DNA of 64,000 nucleotides from Planctomycetia bacterium (GCA_005787685.1 SYAC01000001.1:62001-126000); one strand, 5' to 3'. Shown: positions 17,547 to 28,488, counted from the first letter of the stretch. The notes: generated from the letters alone by a model not told the origin. Made by a program: numbers and translations.

Positions 17547-18607
17547 ATGAAAGAATCAACACAACAACACGGTTCTCAATTTGAATGGACCGTCATTGGA
17601 GCGGGACCAGCCGGTATGGCCGCTGTTGGTCGCTTGATTGATGCCGGCGTGAATGGCAAGCGTATTGCGTGGATTGATCCGCACTTCACCGTGGGGGATT
17701 TCGGCACCAAATGGCGCGGCGTTTCCAGCAACACGCGCGCTGGATTATTTGTGAAGTTTCTTCATGAGTGCAAGGCATTTCGCTATGTTCAATGCCGCGA
17801 GATGTTTCGTTGCATGAACTGGATTCGCTCAAAACCTGTGATTTGGAATTCATGGCAAAGCCGCTGCAATGGGTGACTGAGCAGTTACGCGAACAAGTTG
17901 TTTGCTTCCATGGGCATGTCGGCTCTTTGAAATCCAACAAATCCGTGATGCCCCCACTGGTCTGGGAAATTGCGCTGGAAAAATCCTCAATCACCTCACA
18001 CAATGTGGTTCTTGCTCTCGGTGCGCAACCAAAGTCGCTCAATCAAGCTGGAGTGCCAGAGATTTCTGTAACAGATGCGTTAATCGCCAAACGCTCCAGC
18101 CAGTGCTTTTTGGCCACCGACACCGTGGCGGTCTTTGGCTCGTCCCATTCGGCGATCATGAATATTCGATCGCTGATCGAGGAGTTTTCAGTGAAACGCG
18201 TGGTGAACTTTTATAGAACAAACATTCGATACGCAGAATATTTGGATGGCTGGATTCGCTACGACGACACCGGCTTGAAAGGCCTCGCCGCGCAATAGGC
18301 GCTGGACAACATTGATGTGAATTGCCCCAAAAATCTGGAGCGCATCCTGAGTACGCCAGAGAATGTAGCCAAGCATTTGCCAAACTGCAGCAAGGTGGTA
18401 TACGCGGCGGGTTTTACGCCGCGCAAAATAAATTTGAACGGCAACATGGAGTTGCAACACAATCCAGCAACCGGCGAGATTACGCCTGGTGTATTTGGCG
18501 TGGGTATTGCCTTTCCACAGGCGCGCGCCAACCGCGACGGTATTGTGGAACAGCGAGTAGGCGTGTGGAAATTCATGGAATATTTGGGCGAGGTGGTGCC
18601 GTTGTGA
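17547..18607 (+). pseudogene. FAD/NAD(P)-dependent oxidoreductase, broken by a frameshift and an in-frame TAG
   Basis: The N-terminus has a complete FAD-binding GxGxxG motif (WTVIGAGPAGMAAVGRLIDA). A one-base deletion near 17780-17800 moves the reading into the next frame, which continues through HNVVLALGAQP and the NAD-binding VAVFGSSHSAIMNI. An in-frame TAG at 18296-18298 interrupts that frame, after which it runs on to 18607 with VVYAAGFTPRKI and FGVGIAFP, the C-terminal FAD contacts. The whole is a single lysine/ornithine-monooxygenase-like or pyridine-nucleotide reductase fold of about 350 residues. GAGGGACACC precedes the ATG. Two independent lesions argue for true decay rather than one sequencing error. 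Confidence 0.85.
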
Positions 18608-18668
18608 CTTGCGCATCGATCGCAATGAATCGCGCTTGATATAAAACTTCATTGCACTTGGGGGCTAC

Positions 18669-20153
18669 ATGACCGATCCGTTGGTGAAAGTAATGCCGAC
18701 TGCCTACTATGGCAGTATGTCAATTGTCGATGCTCCTATTGTGGTGGTGATTGGCGGCGGATTTGGCGGCGTCGCTGCGGTTCAAGCGTTGGCCAAAGCC
18801 GCCGTGAATGTGGTGTTGATTGACAAACAAAATCACCATCTCTTTCAACCTCTGCTTTATCAGGTTGCCACTTCCGTGCTGCCAACATCCAACATTGCGT
18901 TTCCCATACGTCGAATTTTTCGCAAGCAAGAAAATGCATTTATATTTAATGATGAGGTGATTGGCATTGACCTGCCATCCAGCCAACTTGTGTTTGCAAA
19001 CAATCGAAAAGCCCCTTACGACTATTTGATTGTGGCTGCGGGCGCGGGCACCAGTTACTTTGGACATGATGAGTGGGCACAATTTGCGCCTGGAATGAAA
19101 TCGCTCGAAGACGCCACAGTGATTCGAAACAGAATTTTGCGGGCCTTTGAGGACGCAGAGGCTGAAACCGATGCTACGGCGCTGCGTGCTCACTTGACAT
19201 TTGTGATTGTTGGCGGCGGCGCAACTGGAGTGGAACTTTCGGGCGCAATCAAGGAACTTGGCGTGGATTCCATTTGCAAGGATTACCGCCGCTTTGACGC
19301 CAAAAGTGCGCGGGTGATTTTGGTAGAAGCGAGCGATCGCTTGCTCTCAAGTATGAGCCATAGTTCATCTGATTCGGCGTTGAAAGCGTTGCAAGACATT
19401 GGCGTAGAGGTGCGTCTTGGACAATCGGTGACCAATGTGTGCGCCGACTCTGTTGAAATTGATGGCGAGCGGGTTTTTGCCAACACCATTGTGTGGACCG
19501 CCGGGGTTCAGGCGAATTCGCTGGGCGCTTCATTGGGCGCTGAATTGGACCGTCATGGCCGCGTGAAAGTGGAACCCGATTGCTCCGTAAAAGGTGCTCC
19601 AAATGTTTTTGTAATTGGCGACATGGTTACATTGAATTGCGCCAAGACTGGCAAGCCCGTACCAGGCGTTGCACCAGCCGCGCAGCAAATGGGAAGATTT
19701 GTGGCGCGCATAATTTCGCATGAAGTCGCGGCTCGGAATAAACAAGCCAAGCGCGCGGATGCCAACCGCACAACCAAGCGCTCTTTCGATGGCGATGGGA
19801 CGCAACAAAAAAACATGTTGGCCGAGCGAGGTGCATTTGTGTATTTCGATAAGGGATCAATGGCCACTATTGGACGCGCTCAGGCCGTGGCTGAAGTTGC
19901 GGGCTTAAAATTTCACGGGTTCTTTGCGTGGATCGCATGGTTGTTCATTCATTTAATTTTGCTGGTGGGCTTTAATAATCGGATTTTGGTGTTTCTGTCG
20001 TGGGCCATTTCGTACATCACTTACAGCAAAGGGTCCCGAATTATCAGCGGTAACCCGCATTCAAATGTGGTGTCACCTGTGGGCTCGCAAGCGGGGAACT
20101 CGCAAGGCCAGCGGCGTACGGTCGTGAAACAGCTGCTTGAGCGCGTGCAATAG
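18669..20153 (+). CDS. ndh: Type II NADH:quinone oxidoreductase (NDH-2)
   Basis: The 494-residue protein has two dinucleotide folds: VVVIGGGFGGVAAVQALAKA near residue 25 (FAD) and FVIVGGGATGVELSGAIKEL near 180 (NADH). NHHLFQPLLYQVAT and GVAPAAQQMG are NDH-2 family signatures. A C-terminal helix (WIAWLFIHLILLVGFNNRIL) would anchor it to the inner face of the membrane. It passes electrons from NADH to quinone without pumping protons. GGGGG lies six bases before the ATG. The protein ends in a normal TAG stop. It is 61 bp downstream of the broken oxidoreductase. Confidence 0.93.
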   Translation: MTDPLVKVMPTAYYGSMSIVDAPIVVVIGGGFGGVAAVQALAKAAVNVVLIDKQNHHLFQPLLYQVATSVLPTSNIAFPIRRIFRKQENAFIFNDEVIGIDLPSSQLVFANNRKAPYDYLIVAAGAGTSYFGHDEWAQFAPGMKSLEDATVIRNRILRAFEDAEAETDATALRAHLTFVIVGGGATGVELSGAIKELGVDSICKDYRRFDAKSARVILVEASDRLLSSMSHSSSDSALKALQDIGVEVRLGQSVTNVCADSVEIDGERVFANTIVWTAGVQANSLGASLGAELDRHGRVKVEPDCSVKGAPNVFVIGDMVTLNCAKTGKPVPGVAPAAQQMGRFVARIISHEVAARNKQAKRADANRTTKRSFDGDGTQQKNMLAERGAFVYFDKGSMATIGRAQAVAEVAGLKFHGFFAWIAWLFIHLILLVGFNNRILVFLSWAISYITYSKGSRIISGNPHSNVVSPVGSQAGNSQGQRRTVVKQLLERVQ

Positions 20154-20236
20154 TTGGACGCGGGGTTTCACTATGATATTTTTATGGCTAGCCGCATCAC
20201 ATGCGCTTTATCATTTCATTGAAAGCGCACCTGCCT

Positions 20237-22119
20237 ATGAACCAAGACAATCGTAATGAACCTTGTGCGTGTGGCAGTGGCCGTAAGGCTAAGAATTGTT
20301 GATAGCGCTCCCCCGCTGCGCCCGGGAAAAATAATCTGATTGCCATTGCGGCTTTGCATGGGGAGTCAGCTTGTCAGTGCGCTGCGACCGAGGCTGTGAA
20401 CCTGGCGCAGAATGCGCACGCAAGTGGAAATCGCGAGCGTGCTGAGCAGATTTATAACTTGATACTGGATGCCGACCCGCAGAACGCGGAGGCGCTATTT
20501 TTTACTGGAGTATTGCGCCATCAAGAATCGCGCTATGCGGAGGCCTTAGATTTTATGCTTCGCGGCATAGCGAAACTGCCGGGAGTTGCGAACCTGCATT
20601 ATAACTTGGGCAAGTTGTATGACGATTTGGAGCGCTACCCCGAGGCCATTGCTGAGTATCGACGCGCGATTGAGTTGAATGGCAAGCACACTTTGGCGCA
20701 CAATAATTTGGGTCTTGCGCTTCGGGAAATTGGTGAATTTGAAGCGGCAATTGAAAGCCTGCGGCGCGCTGTGGCGCTGCAACCAGCCACACAAAAGCTG
20801 GGGCAGAATTTAATTTCAACCCTGAACTACGCGCCACACTGGCAACCCGAGGATATTTTTGAAATGCACGCAAAGTTTGGCCGGCACCTTGAGGGCCCCA
20901 TCGCTGAATTTGCTCCGCGCGATATAAAAAATCATCCGCAAGCGCTTACGCGCGGCGCGTATCAGGCGGGCAGCTCGCTGGCTGCGGCCGCGCATAATGA
21001 CGCGGACACAATCAATGCGCGCCCTTTACGAATTGGATATGTCTCACCTGATTTTCGCCAACATTCCGTGGCACACTTCATCGAACCCGTACTTGCGGCG
21101 CATGACAATAAAAAATTTGAGGTGTTCTGTTATTACAACGACACGGTTGCGGATGACACCACGCGGCGCATTGAAAGTTTGGCGCAGCACTTGCGCGTCA
21201 TTGCAGGACTTTCAGACCACGAAGCGGCGCGCAAGGTACGAGAAGATCAGATTGACATTCTTGTGGACTTGGCGGGACACACTAATCTCAATCGCTTGTT
21301 GATGTTTGCGCGCAGACCCGCGCCAGTCCAAGTGACATGGCTGGGCTACCCAAATACCACTGGGTTTTCCCGCATGGATTACCGAATCACCGACGCGTTG
21401 TGCGACCCCGTGGGCGTGACGGACGCAATGCACACGGAGAAACTGGCGCGTTTACCTGATTGCTTTTCATGCTTCACCCCCCCCGCTCAATCTCCAAGCG
21501 TTGGCGCCCTTCCAGCACTACGCACGGGCCTGGTCATGTTTGGATCGTTCAACTATTTCATAAAAATGAACGAGCAAGTCATACGCACATGGGCGCGTAT
21601 TCTTGAGCGCGTTGCCAATTCGCGTTTAACTTTGAAATACCGAAGCCTGAACTCCGAGTCGGTTCAATTTATTGTGCGCGCGGCATTTGCCAAGCATGGC
21701 GTGACAAGCGATCGGCTTGTGTTGCTTGGTAATGACGAAAAGCAATATGACCATTTGACCGCTACAACAACATTGATATCGCGCTTGATCCATTTCCCTA
21801 CAACGGAACAACAACAACATGCGACGCCCTGTGGATGGGCGTGCCCGTGATCGCGCTTGCGGGCAAATCGCATGTGGGACGGGTGGGAGTAAGCCAATTG
21901 ACCAACCTTGGATTGCCGGAGTTAATTGCCAAGAATACGGACGAATACATTGAATTGGCCGTAACGCTGGCGCGTGATATGCCGCGTCTTGCAAAGTTGC
22001 GCACGACACTGCGTGAAACCATGCGCGCCTGCCCATTGATGGACGCGCCGCGATTCACGCGCAATGTGGAGCGGGAGTTTGAGGAAATGTGGAGCACATA
22101 TTTGGCGCGTAACCAATAA
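20237..22119 (+). pseudogene. TPR-GT41 (O-GlcNAc transferase-like) copy 1, decayed
   Basis: The frame opens with MNQDNRNEPCACGSGRKAKN, the SEC-C zinc motif found in copies 2 and 5, but the next codons Cys-TGA-TAG replace the Cys-Cys-Gln of the paralogues (20300-20305). The TPR region (NLGKLYDDLERYPEAIAEYR) and GT41 domain (RIGYVSPDFRQHSVAHF) follow in frame. Loss of one base at 21757-21761 shifts the last ~120 codons, where ALWMGVPVI would lie, into another frame ending at 22119. Translation could restart at 20354, but would still lack the nucleotide-binding end. Confidence 0.85.
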
Positions 22120-22193
22120 ATCCGCGCGATATAGCCAGCATAGTTACGGAGTTGCGGATTGTTCACATGAAGCGTCTGTGGCGTCACCAACGG

Positions 22194-22751
22194 CTATTTT
22201 TTGGTGCATTGCATGTTCAGGCTAATGCAAACATCGCCAAACATCTTTTGAGAGGTGTCATTGAATAAATCAAAAGATTTCACGCGTTGAATATCACAAA
22301 ATCCATGAGAGTCCAGGCATGAACCAAGTAAATCAAATGTGAAGCCACACTTGTGAAAATCATACTCGTCAATTTGGCCGCCACAAATCATCATTTGCAA
22401 ATACTGGACTTGCTCTATTGGGAGTTTAGGAGTGATTAATAATTTCATAAGTATTTCCAAATCCGGCACCGCGACACACAAAGTTCCACCTGGCTTCAAT
22501 ACGCGCGAAACCTCAGACAAAGCTTTTGACAATTCCTGGCGCATGCCCAAGTGCTGATACACATGGGATGCATAGATCTGTGTCACCGAGCCATCCGCGA
22601 ACATAGACAAATCGGTAACAAGACCAACAACATCCACGCCCGGCCGCGGCTGTGCGTTCAAAAGAGTCCAACCCTCCTTCACATCGTGACCGCCAAGATG
22701 CAGGCGAATTGGCTTGCTACTTGTAAACTAGGTATTGATGGAATTCATCAT
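22194..22751 (-). pseudogene. Class I SAM methyltransferase related to the copy-6 fusion, N-terminus interrupted by TAG
   Basis: The protein contains DVVGLVTDLSMFADGSVTQI and VSRVLKPGGTLCVAVPDLEI, typical of small SAM methyltransferases of the predicted-SAM-dependent (LHLGCG) group. Motif I (KPIRLHLGGHDVKEGWT) lies upstream of the first usable start codon (GTG at 22682). Reading further back reaches an in-frame TAG at 22728-22730 and then ATG-ATG at 22746-22751, so the gene appears to have an amber interruption at codon 8. The sequence is closely related to the N-terminal domain of copy 6 and ends exactly where that protein continues into TPR. It probably modified the same target or glycan. 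Confidence 0.7.
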
Positions 22752-22883
22752 GCGTTTAATTCTAATGGAGTTTCGCAGCGCACTGACTTGGCGGGAATCA
22801 GATTTCAACGAAATCCGTATATATTAATCAGGCGTCGCAAATGATATGAGTTCACTGTCGCCTTATTCATGGGTTTTCAAGCT

Positions 22884-24803
22884 ATGAGCACTGTTGGTCG
22901 CAATAATCCGTGTTCCTGTGGTAGCGGGCGCAAAGCCAAACACTGTTGCCAAAGTTCTAAGAGCGCCGCTCGTGGCGACACAAACTTACCCAAGGTTTTG
23001 CTGCCGGCCATGTCAGGACTGCGCGAGCAAGAAGTGCCGGTTAGCCAGGCTGTACTGATCGCGCAGGATCGCCAGCAACATGGTGACTTGGCGGGCGCTG
23101 AAAAAATTTATCGACTTATTTTGACGCTCGACCAAAACCATGGCGACGCTTTATTTTTTCTTGGAATTGTGCTGCATCAAATGGGCAAATCAAGGCAGGC
23201 GTTCACCTTGCTCAGACTTGCAATTGAAAAGTATCCAAATGTATACAAATATAAATATAACTTTGGATTAATTTGCGAAGAAGTATGGGCGCTTGAGGAA
23301 TCTATCAAGGCGTTTCGTGGAGCCATAGCCATTGATCCGCAACCCAACGCGTGGATTAGTCTTGGCAACGTATTGAAGCAATTTGGGCAACTCGATGAGG
23401 CCGCGGAATGCTGTAAGCGGGTCATTCAATTGAAGGAGCATCATCAAAACGCAGTTGCCTACAACAACCTTGGAAATATTTACCAGCAACAAGGAAAGTT
23501 AAGGGAGGCTATTGAATGTTTTGCAAAAACAATTTCAATTGATCCCACGGACGCGCTGACGCAAAGCAACTATCTTTACACGCTTAATTTTTTGCCGCAG
23601 CCAAACTTACAGGATATTTTTAAAGCGCACAGAAACTTTGGTGCACGCTTCGACCGCCCCATGCCACCACGCTCAGCCCCCACCAAAGCCGATGGTGCGC
23701 GCAAGATTCGGATTGGGTATGTGTCGGCTGACTTTAGACAGCACTCGGTTGCACATTTTATAGAACCTATTTTGCAGGAGCACGATCAAAGCAAGTTTGA
23801 GGTGTTCTGCTACTACAACCATTCAATCATTGACGAGCGCACCACGCGGATAAAAAGTCTGGTTGCCAATTGGCGCTTGATTTTTCAGCGCTCAGATACT
23901 GATGTGGCCGAACTCATTCGCCGAGATGGCATTGACATACTTGTTGATTTGGCCGGGCACACGGGCTTGAACAAATTGACACTCTTTGGCATGAAGCCCG
24001 CCCCCGTGCAAGTAAGTTGGCTGGGCTATCCCAATACCACCGGCTTAACCACCATGGATTACCGCATCACCGATTCGTTTACGGATCCGCCGGGCGCGGC
24101 CGACAAGCTACACACAGAAAAATTGTGGAGAATGCCCGAATTCTTTTCCTGCTTTCAAGCGTCAAACAACACTCCCGATATAGGGCCTCTTCCAGCCGTG
24201 AAAAATGGCTTCATTACCTTTGGATCCTTCAATAATTTTGCTAAGACCACGCTGCAGGTGATCGCAGTGTGGGCTGACATTCTCAAAAGTGTCTCTAACT
24301 CTCAGTTGATGTTAAAAAATAAAAGCATGAGTGCTAAACATGTGAAGGCATTTATACTTTCGAACTTCGCTAAATGTGGCGTGGCTCCTGAACGGATTGA
24401 TTTAATAATTCCAGATGATGAGCAATCAAACCACTTGGATCGCTACAACAGCATCGACATTGCGCTCGATCCATTTCCATACAACGGGACGACCACCACA
24501 CTTGACGCGCTTTGGATGGGCGTGCCCATGATTGTGCTGATGGGCTGCAACCATGTGAGCCGCGTCGGGGTAAGCCAAATGAGCAACTTGGGCTTGCCTG
24601 AGTTGATCGCACGCGACATCAATGACTATGTGAACATTGCCGCACAACTTGCTGGGGATATACCTCGCCTTGTGGAATTGCGCGCAGGCCTGCGCGCACG
24701 GCTTCAAAATTCTCCAATGATGAATGTGGCTCGCTTCACCAAAAATCTCCAAGACGCATATCAAGCCATGTGGAAAATATATGTGGACGCGCAGGCAATA
24801 TGA
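22884..24803 (+). CDS. SEC-C/TPR/GT41 O-GlcNAc transferase-like protein, copy 2
   Basis: Residues 7-24 are a SEC-C zinc motif (NPCSCGSGRKAKHCC). TPR repeats occupy about 45-255 (AEKIYRLILTLDQNHGDALF and so on), and the GT41 domain about 270-640. It has RIGYVSADFRQHSVAHFIEP, DGIDILVDLAGHTGLNKL, the Lys-containing LKNKSM and the UDP-binding segment DPFPYNGTTTTLDALWMGVP. It would transfer a sugar, probably GlcNAc, from a UDP donor to protein in the cytoplasm. ATG at 22884 aligns with the copy-5 start; ATG at 22869 is possible. Its stop overlaps the start of copy 3. First intact member of the array. Confidence 0.9.
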   Translation: MSTVGRNNPCSCGSGRKAKHCCQSSKSAARGDTNLPKVLLPAMSGLREQEVPVSQAVLIAQDRQQHGDLAGAEKIYRLILTLDQNHGDALFFLGIVLHQMGKSRQAFTLLRLAIEKYPNVYKYKYNFGLICEEVWALEESIKAFRGAIAIDPQPNAWISLGNVLKQFGQLDEAAECCKRVIQLKEHHQNAVAYNNLGNIYQQQGKLREAIECFAKTISIDPTDALTQSNYLYTLNFLPQPNLQDIFKAHRNFGARFDRPMPPRSAPTKADGARKIRIGYVSADFRQHSVAHFIEPILQEHDQSKFEVFCYYNHSIIDERTTRIKSLVANWRLIFQRSDTDVAELIRRDGIDILVDLAGHTGLNKLTLFGMKPAPVQVSWLGYPNTTGLTTMDYRITDSFTDPPGAADKLHTEKLWRMPEFFSCFQASNNTPDIGPLPAVKNGFITFGSFNNFAKTTLQVIAVWADILKSVSNSQLMLKNKSMSAKHVKAFILSNFAKCGVAPERIDLIIPDDEQSNHLDRYNSIDIALDPFPYNGTTTTLDALWMGVPMIVLMGCNHVSRVGVSQMSNLGLPELIARDINDYVNIAAQLAGDIPRLVELRAGLRARLQNSPMMNVARFTKNLQDAYQAMWKIYVDAQAI

Positions 24804-26638
24804 TCACGATTCCTGCGCTGAATAATCAGCCCTCACAAAAAGTTTCTATTGACCAAGCCATGACGGTGGCTCAGCAACTGAATACACAAGGCGATAGCGT
24901 GGGCGCCGAAAAAATTTATAAGTTGATCTTGGAGGCTGAATCCAAGCACGGGGACGCTATTTTTTTTCTAGGCATGATTTTATTTAAGAGTAAGAAATTT
25001 GACGAAGCCTTTACCTTGCTCAAGCGCGCTGTTCAAAGTCATCCCAATGTATTTGAATTTCATTACAACCTTGGACTCATCTATGAATCCAACAACCAAT
25101 TTGCGCAAGCGCTTGAGTGCTATCGACGCGTTGTTGAACTTGAGCCAAGCGGAAATTCCCATTCCAATCTTTCCAAAAATCTTACCGACAGCGGCCAACT
25201 CAATGAGGCGATTGAATTTGCCAGAGAAGCCGTTCAAAGATTGCCGCAGAATCAGCGCGCCATTCCCTACAACAATCTTGCCAGCGCGCTGACGCTGCGG
25301 GGCGAAATTGAACAGGGTCTTGAAAATTACAGACTGGCGGTTGCCGCTGATATTGAAAACGCGTCCATGCATAGCAATTATTTGCTGGCCTCTCTTTACT
25401 TGGACAATCCAGATCGAGGCGAACTATTTCAAGAGCATAAAAAATTTGGCGACAAATTTGAAAGCTTTATACCCAAGATGTACGAAAATCCAATGAGCGC
25501 GCAAGCCAAGAACACGCAACGCGCCCGCGCCGATCACAAGGTTCGAGTTGGATATGTGTCGCCTGATTTCTACGGCCACGCGGTTGGAAAATTCATAGAA
25601 CCTATTTTGCAGGCGCATGACAAGAGCAAATTTGAAGTCTTTTGTTACAGCGATAATCCGCACACGGATAACGCCACGGCGCGCATGAAGGAGCTGGTTT
25701 CAAATTGGCGCCAAGTGAATGATTTGAACGACGAAGATTTGGCGCGCATGATTCAAACGGACGGCATTGACATTCTTGTGGACCTTGCGGGACACACCGC
25801 CTTGAACAGATTATGCGTATTTATACGTAAACCAGCGCCTATCCAGGTGACTTGGATTGGGTATCCAAATACCACGGGCTTGTCGAGGATGGATTACAGA
25901 ATTACCGATTCGTTTGCTGACCCCGCGGGTGAAACCGATCAGCTGCATACCGAGAAGTTGCTGCGCTTGCCCGAATGTTTTTCATGCTTCAGTGCGCCCC
26001 TTCAAAGTCCCGAAATTGGACCACTTCCCGCCATGCACAATGGCTTTATTACGATTGGCTCTTTCAACAACTTCGCCAAAATTACACCGCAGGTCATGCG
26101 CGTTTGGATTGACATACTGAACCGACTACCGCGGTCACGCTTACTTTTGAAGAACCGCAGCTTGGACAACCCGCGCTTGAAGGAATTCATTCTTGCGCAA
26201 CTCAGCAAGCATGGCGCGGATGTGCAGCGTATTGACTTGCGCAGCCCCACTATTTCTGTCGTAGACCATTTGAATAGCTACAACATGCTGGACATTGCGC
26301 TGGATTCATTTCCATACAATGGAACCACCACAACCTGTGAGGCGCTATGGATGGGCGTACCCGTGATCACGCTTGAAGGGCGCAGCCATGTCAGCCGAGT
26401 AGGCGTGAGCCAAATGAATAACTTGGGTCTGCCGGAACTGATAGCTCATAACACGGAAAATTATGTGGATATAACAGTGGCATTGGCCAATGATCTGCCG
26501 CGTCTTGCAGCGCTGCGAAGTGGATTGCGCGAGCGGGTACGAACATCCCCTCTCATGAACACTTCCCGCTTCGTAAAGAATCTAGAGGACGCGTATCAAA
26601 CGATATGGAAAAAGTATCTTGCGGAGCAGCGCGCATGA
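24800..26638 (+). CDS. TPR/GT41 O-GlcNAc transferase-like protein, copy 3 (HAVGK variant)
   Basis: The ATG at 24800 overlaps the copy-2 stop (ATGA), which favours it over the ATG ten codons upstream. There is no SEC-C motif; TPRs begin almost at once (AQQLNTQGDSVGAEKIYKLI). The GT41 domain has RVGYVSPDFYGHAVGKFIEP, where the second conserved histidine of the RQHSVAH group is lysine, and DSFPYNGTTTTCEALWMGVP. The first histidine of the motif, corresponding by position to the NHPTSH segment of human OGT, is kept. Copies 3 and 4 form a subgroup. The gene is intact and part of a four-gene coupled series. Confidence 0.9.
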   Translation: MITIPALNNQPSQKVSIDQAMTVAQQLNTQGDSVGAEKIYKLILEAESKHGDAIFFLGMILFKSKKFDEAFTLLKRAVQSHPNVFEFHYNLGLIYESNNQFAQALECYRRVVELEPSGNSHSNLSKNLTDSGQLNEAIEFAREAVQRLPQNQRAIPYNNLASALTLRGEIEQGLENYRLAVAADIENASMHSNYLLASLYLDNPDRGELFQEHKKFGDKFESFIPKMYENPMSAQAKNTQRARADHKVRVGYVSPDFYGHAVGKFIEPILQAHDKSKFEVFCYSDNPHTDNATARMKELVSNWRQVNDLNDEDLARMIQTDGIDILVDLAGHTALNRLCVFIRKPAPIQVTWIGYPNTTGLSRMDYRITDSFADPAGETDQLHTEKLLRLPECFSCFSAPLQSPEIGPLPAMHNGFITIGSFNNFAKITPQVMRVWIDILNRLPRSRLLLKNRSLDNPRLKEFILAQLSKHGADVQRIDLRSPTISVVDHLNSYNMLDIALDSFPYNGTTTTCEALWMGVPVITLEGRSHVSRVGVSQMNNLGLPELIAHNTENYVDITVALANDLPRLAALRSGLRERVRTSPLMNTSRFVKNLEDAYQTIWKKYLAEQRA

Positions 26639-28488
26639 GTGATCCAGGCTATGTCACGCTTCCATCGCTGAATGACGCGCCCGCCCAGCGCGTGACCATT
26701 CTGGAAGCCATTCGCATAGGCCAGAAATATCATGCCGAGAACTCCCATGAACTTGCCCTGCGTATTTACAACCTTGTTCTTGATAGTGAACCAAATCAAG
26801 ATGAGGCCTTGTTCTATTGCGGCATGGCGCTTCAAACATTGGGTCAGAGCGCGCAGGGAATTGAGAACATGAAGCGAGCCATGCAACTCAATCCTGGCAA
26901 GAGCCAATACGCCTACAACTTAGGACTGGTGCAAGAAGTTGTTGGGGACATGCCCGCAGTCGTGGAGTGCTATCGAAAAGTAATTGCACTGGAACGCGGC
27001 GGACAATGGCATTGCACACTCGCAAAGCAACTCACTGACGCAGGGCAACTGGATGAGGCTATTGAATTTGCCCGCGAGGCGCTCACCTTGCTGGCACCAC
27101 ATGAACGCGGCATTGCGCACAACGAACTTGCCAACGCGCTCACACTGAAGGGCGTGTTGCCCGAGGCTATTGCCAACTTTCAAACCGCAATCTCTATGAA
27201 TGTGGACAATGCAATGATAAACAGCAACTATCTGTTCGCATTGAACTATGGCCAACAACCAAATGTGGGTCATATATTTCAAGAGCATAAAAAGTTTGGT
27301 GACAAGTTCGAAAGTTTTGTTCCGCGCATATATGTCAATCCACAGCATGCCCAGCAAAGAGCTATTGCAAACGCAGATACCTCTCGCCGTTTACGAATTG
27401 GATATGTTTCGCCGGATTTCAACAGCCACGCGGTTGGAAAATTTATTGAGCCAATTCTTGCCGCGCATGACAAGAGCCAGTTTGAGATCTTTTGCTACTA
27501 CAACAAATCCCGCGTAGACGATGCCACAAAGCGCATGCAAGCCATGTCGGCGCATTGGCGTATGACGGCGGATATGCCAGATGGTGATGTGGCGCGCATG
27601 ATTCAAGATGACACTATTGATATTTTGGTGGACTTATCAGGACATACTGGATTGAATCGATTGTTGGTATTCGCGCACAAGCCAGCTCCCGTGCAGGCGA
27701 CCTGGATTGGGTATCCCAACACCACGGGATTGTCCACCATGGATTACAGAATCACGGATGCATTTGCGGACCCTGTTGGCGCGACCGAGTTGCTACACAC
27801 CGAAAAGTTAGTGCGCTTGCCGGAATGTTTTTCGTGTTTTATGCCGCCGAGCAACGCGCCCAATGTCGATGCGCTTCCCGCCGTCGCGCGAGGAACAATC
27901 ACCTTTGGGTCATTCAACAATTTCGCAAAGATCACGCCTGAAGTTATGCGCGTATGGATTGCCATACTTACGCGCGTTCCCGGCTCGCGCCTTGTTCTGA
28001 AAAATTGGTGTCTTGACAATGATCGTATGAAAGTATTCATGCTGGAAGCATTCGCCAAGCAGGGAGCAACGGACGGACAAGTCGAAATGTGGAATCCGAA
28101 TACATCCATCATTGACCATTTGAATTGCTACAACTCTATTGATATTGGTCTTGATCCCTTTCCATACAACGGAACAACCACAACATGCGACGCTTTGTGG
28201 ATGGGCGTGCCCGTGATCACGCTTGAGGGGCATACCCATGTCAGCCGAGTGGGCGTGAGCCAGATGAGCAATTTGGGATTGCAGGAACTGATCGCGCGCA
28301 ACTTAGACAACTATGTGGATATTGCCGTCCAATTGGCCAATAATCTGCCTCGGCTTGCGGCACTACGTGGCGGATTGCGCGAGCGCATGCGTATATCGCC
28401 CCTTATAGACGCACCGCGCTTTATAAAAAATCTCGAAGCAGCATATAAACAATTGTGGAATGCCTATCTTTCAACACAGAAGCCATGA
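26635..28488 (+). CDS. TPR/GT41 O-GlcNAc transferase-like protein, copy 4 (HAVGK variant)
   Basis: The ATG at 26635 forms an ATGA overlap with the copy-3 stop. Architecture matches copy 3: no SEC-C motif, TPRs at about 25-230, GT41 domain at about 255-610 with RIGYVSPDFNSHAVGKFIEP, HKPAPVQATWIGYPNTTGLS and DPFPYNGTTTTCDALWMGVP. Together with copy 3 it carries lysine at the second position of the His pair. The TPR halves of the copies differ more than the GT41 halves, as expected if they select different substrates. Confidence 0.9.
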   Translation: MSDPGYVTLPSLNDAPAQRVTILEAIRIGQKYHAENSHELALRIYNLVLDSEPNQDEALFYCGMALQTLGQSAQGIENMKRAMQLNPGKSQYAYNLGLVQEVVGDMPAVVECYRKVIALERGGQWHCTLAKQLTDAGQLDEAIEFAREALTLLAPHERGIAHNELANALTLKGVLPEAIANFQTAISMNVDNAMINSNYLFALNYGQQPNVGHIFQEHKKFGDKFESFVPRIYVNPQHAQQRAIANADTSRRLRIGYVSPDFNSHAVGKFIEPILAAHDKSQFEIFCYYNKSRVDDATKRMQAMSAHWRMTADMPDGDVARMIQDDTIDILVDLSGHTGLNRLLVFAHKPAPVQATWIGYPNTTGLSTMDYRITDAFADPVGATELLHTEKLVRLPECFSCFMPPSNAPNVDALPAVARGTITFGSFNNFAKITPEVMRVWIAILTRVPGSRLVLKNWCLDNDRMKVFMLEAFAKQGATDGQVEMWNPNTSIIDHLNCYNSIDIGLDPFPYNGTTTTCDALWMGVPVITLEGHTHVSRVGVSQMSNLGLQELIARNLDNYVDIAVQLANNLPRLAALRGGLRERMRISPLIDAPRFIKNLEAAYKQLWNAYLSTQKP

